From positions 1-55,251 of the forward strand of contig NZ_JARKPQ010000338.1 in assembly GCF_029975155.1 (NCBI RefSeq): 55,251 nt of DNA, given 5' to 3'. The notes beneath the pieces were generated by a model. The model searched no databases and was not told where the DNA came from. It was given only the letters and a program-made list of their open reading frames with translations. Below, piece after piece: positions 54,255 to 55,251 of the stretch. Position numbers and translations under genes: made by a program. Position 1 is the stretch's first letter. Each line of letters begins with the position of its first letter. The stretch comes from Propionicimonas sp. (lineage in GTDB: Bacteria; Actinomycetota; Actinomycetes; Propionibacteriales; Propionibacteriaceae).

Positions 54255-55170
54255 CGAGTTGTTCGCCGCCGTCGACTGCGGGACGAACTCCGTCCGCCTG
54301 CTGGTGTGCCGCCGCGAGTCCGGACGCCTCGTCGAACTCGACCGGCGCCTGCACCTGACCCGGCTCGGCCAGGGCGTGGACGCCACCGGCCGCTTCCACG
54401 CGGACGCGCTCACCCGCACGTTCACCGCGATGGCCGACTTCGGTGCGGAGCTGGACGACCTCGGCGTCCCGCTGTCGAACCGCCGTCTCGTGGCGACGTC
54501 CGCGGCCAGGGACGCGGAGAACTCGGCGGAGTTCTTCGCCGGCGCGAGAGCACGGCTGGGTGTCGAGGCGGAAATCATCTCCGGCGATGAGGAGGCGCGA
54601 CTCTCGTTCGTGGGAGCGGTGGCGGCCCTGCCCGATCTGGCGCAGCCAGTGCTCGTGATGGACATCGGCGGCGGCTCCACGGAGCTCGTGCTCGGCAGTG
54701 ACGGCGTCCCGACGCGCGCGATCTCGCTCGACATCGGCTCAGTGCGACTGCGCGAGCGCTTCCTGCACTCCGACCCGCCCACCACCGCGGAGGTGACGGC
54801 GGCACGCGCTCACGTGGAGGCTCTGCTCGACGCCACCGGCATCGACTACCCCGCGGTGGCCACGTGGGTCGGTGTCGGCGGCACCGCGACCAGCCTGTCC
54901 GCCCTCGCCCAGGGGTTGCCGGAGTATGACCGATCCCTGGTGCACGGTTCGCTCGTCGAGCAGCCCGAACTCACCGCGCTCGCCGATCGCCTGCTGAAGC
55001 TGCCCGTAGCGGATGTGACGATGCTGCCCACGATGGTTCCCGGCCGCGCGGACGTGATCTGCGCCGGAGCCCTGGTCTGCGTCGCCGTCGGCACTCGCGT
55101 CCACGGCCCACTCCTGGTGAGCGAGGCCGACATCCTGGACGGCATCGTCGCCGCCCTCGCCACCGCGTAG
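54247..55170 (+). CDS. ppx: Exopolyphosphatase (Ppx/GppA family)
   Basis: A 307-residue hydrolase of polyphosphate and/or pppGpp. AAVDCGTNSVRLLVC (P-loop 1), VATSAARDAENSAEF, EAEIISGDEEARLSFVGA, VMDIGGGSTELVLG (phosphate 2) and GSVRLRERF are conserved. It has only the two actin-like domains, as in mycobacterial Ppx1 (Rv1026), which lies next to DUF501 there too. ATG 54247 has GGAGG upstream. Confidence 0.94.
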   Translation: MTDELFAAVDCGTNSVRLLVCRRESGRLVELDRRLHLTRLGQGVDATGRFHADALTRTFTAMADFGAELDDLGVPLSNRRLVATSAARDAENSAEFFAGARARLGVEAEIISGDEEARLSFVGAVAALPDLAQPVLVMDIGGGSTELVLGSDGVPTRAISLDIGSVRLRERFLHSDPPTTAEVTAARAHVEALLDATGIDYPAVATWVGVGGTATSLSALAQGLPEYDRSLVHGSLVEQPELTALADRLLKLPVADVTMLPTMVPGRADVICAGALVCVAVGTRVHGPLLVSEADILDGIVAALATA

Positions 55171-55251
55171 CCAATCGCCGGCCGAGATGGCCAGCCGCCG
55201 GTCGAACTAGCCGACCGCTGGTCGACCCCCCCAACCGTTGGTCGTCCCCCA
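55171..55251 (+). repeat. Tandem degenerate repeat at window end
   Basis: After ppx, variants of GCC(G)GCCGGTCGA / CCGCTGGTCGAC recur about every 19-22 bp (55176, 55197, 55215, 55235). The unit resembles half of family B. The array continues beyond the window, so its extent is unknown. Confidence 0.6.

Overview
The window is high-GC bacterial DNA in which coding regions follow the strong G/C third-position bias of Actinobacteria. Gene order supports this. The runs rsmI-tatD-rsmA-ispE, tetR-glmU-prs-rplY-pth, mfd-(SurA-like)-mazG-eno-ftsB-DUF501-ppx, and the thiolase/two-domain FabG/MaoC cluster all resemble mycobacterial and other actinobacterial neighbourhoods. A Propionibacteriales-type organism is my guess, not a demonstrated identity. 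It looks like chromosome: core housekeeping genes throughout, no phage genes, no transposase ORF, no CRISPR array.

Layout. 1-780: the end of an unknown gene, a terminator, tRNA-Ala(CGC) and a GyrI-like protein. 1073-7574: a complete dipeptide/oligopeptide ABC importer (binding lipoprotein, two permeases, two ATPases) translationally linked to an amidohydrolase. 7728-12443 (minus): proline-rich protein, secreted CAP-domain protein, HIT hydrolase, cold-shock protein, diacylglycerol-kinase-like lipid kinase, class I aldolase. 12572-14954: membrane protein, CrtO-like acyltransferase and divergent GT2 glycosyltransferase. 15036-21286: lipid locus (MaoC hydratase, two-domain FabG, thiolase; divergent TetR and acyl-CoA oxidase/dehydrogenase). 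21528-26055: membrane proteins, AzlCD amino-acid exporter, FMN-binding protein, uracil/xanthine permease. 26294-31839: protein O-mannosyltransferase divergent from rsmI-tatD-rsmA-ispE. 32015-39342: MFS transporter, TetR, tRNA-Gln(TTG), MmpS-like lipoprotein and XRE regulator, then glmU-prs-rplY-pth. 39734-46169: a sortase-assembled pilus operon between pth and mfd. 46240-55170: mfd, SurA-like lipoprotein, mazG, eno, ftsB, DUF501, ppx.

The most unusual feature is the density and behaviour of short palindromic repeats. At least eight families fill most intergenic gaps. Several copies sit inside genes in frame: in the permease N-terminus, the second ATPase, two places in FabG, the N-terminus of the acyl-CoA oxidase, the start region of TatD, the stop of the HIT gene, and about 70 codons of Mfd. 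In one family the hairpin loop is conserved while the stem changes in a compensatory way between copies, as expected if the folded hairpin is what is selected or mobilised.

A second theme is translation initiation. At least eight genes have a TANNNT hexamer only 6-7 nt before the start codon and no Shine-Dalgarno sequence, the pattern of leaderless transcripts. Operon-internal genes instead use ATGA/GTGA/TGATG overlaps.
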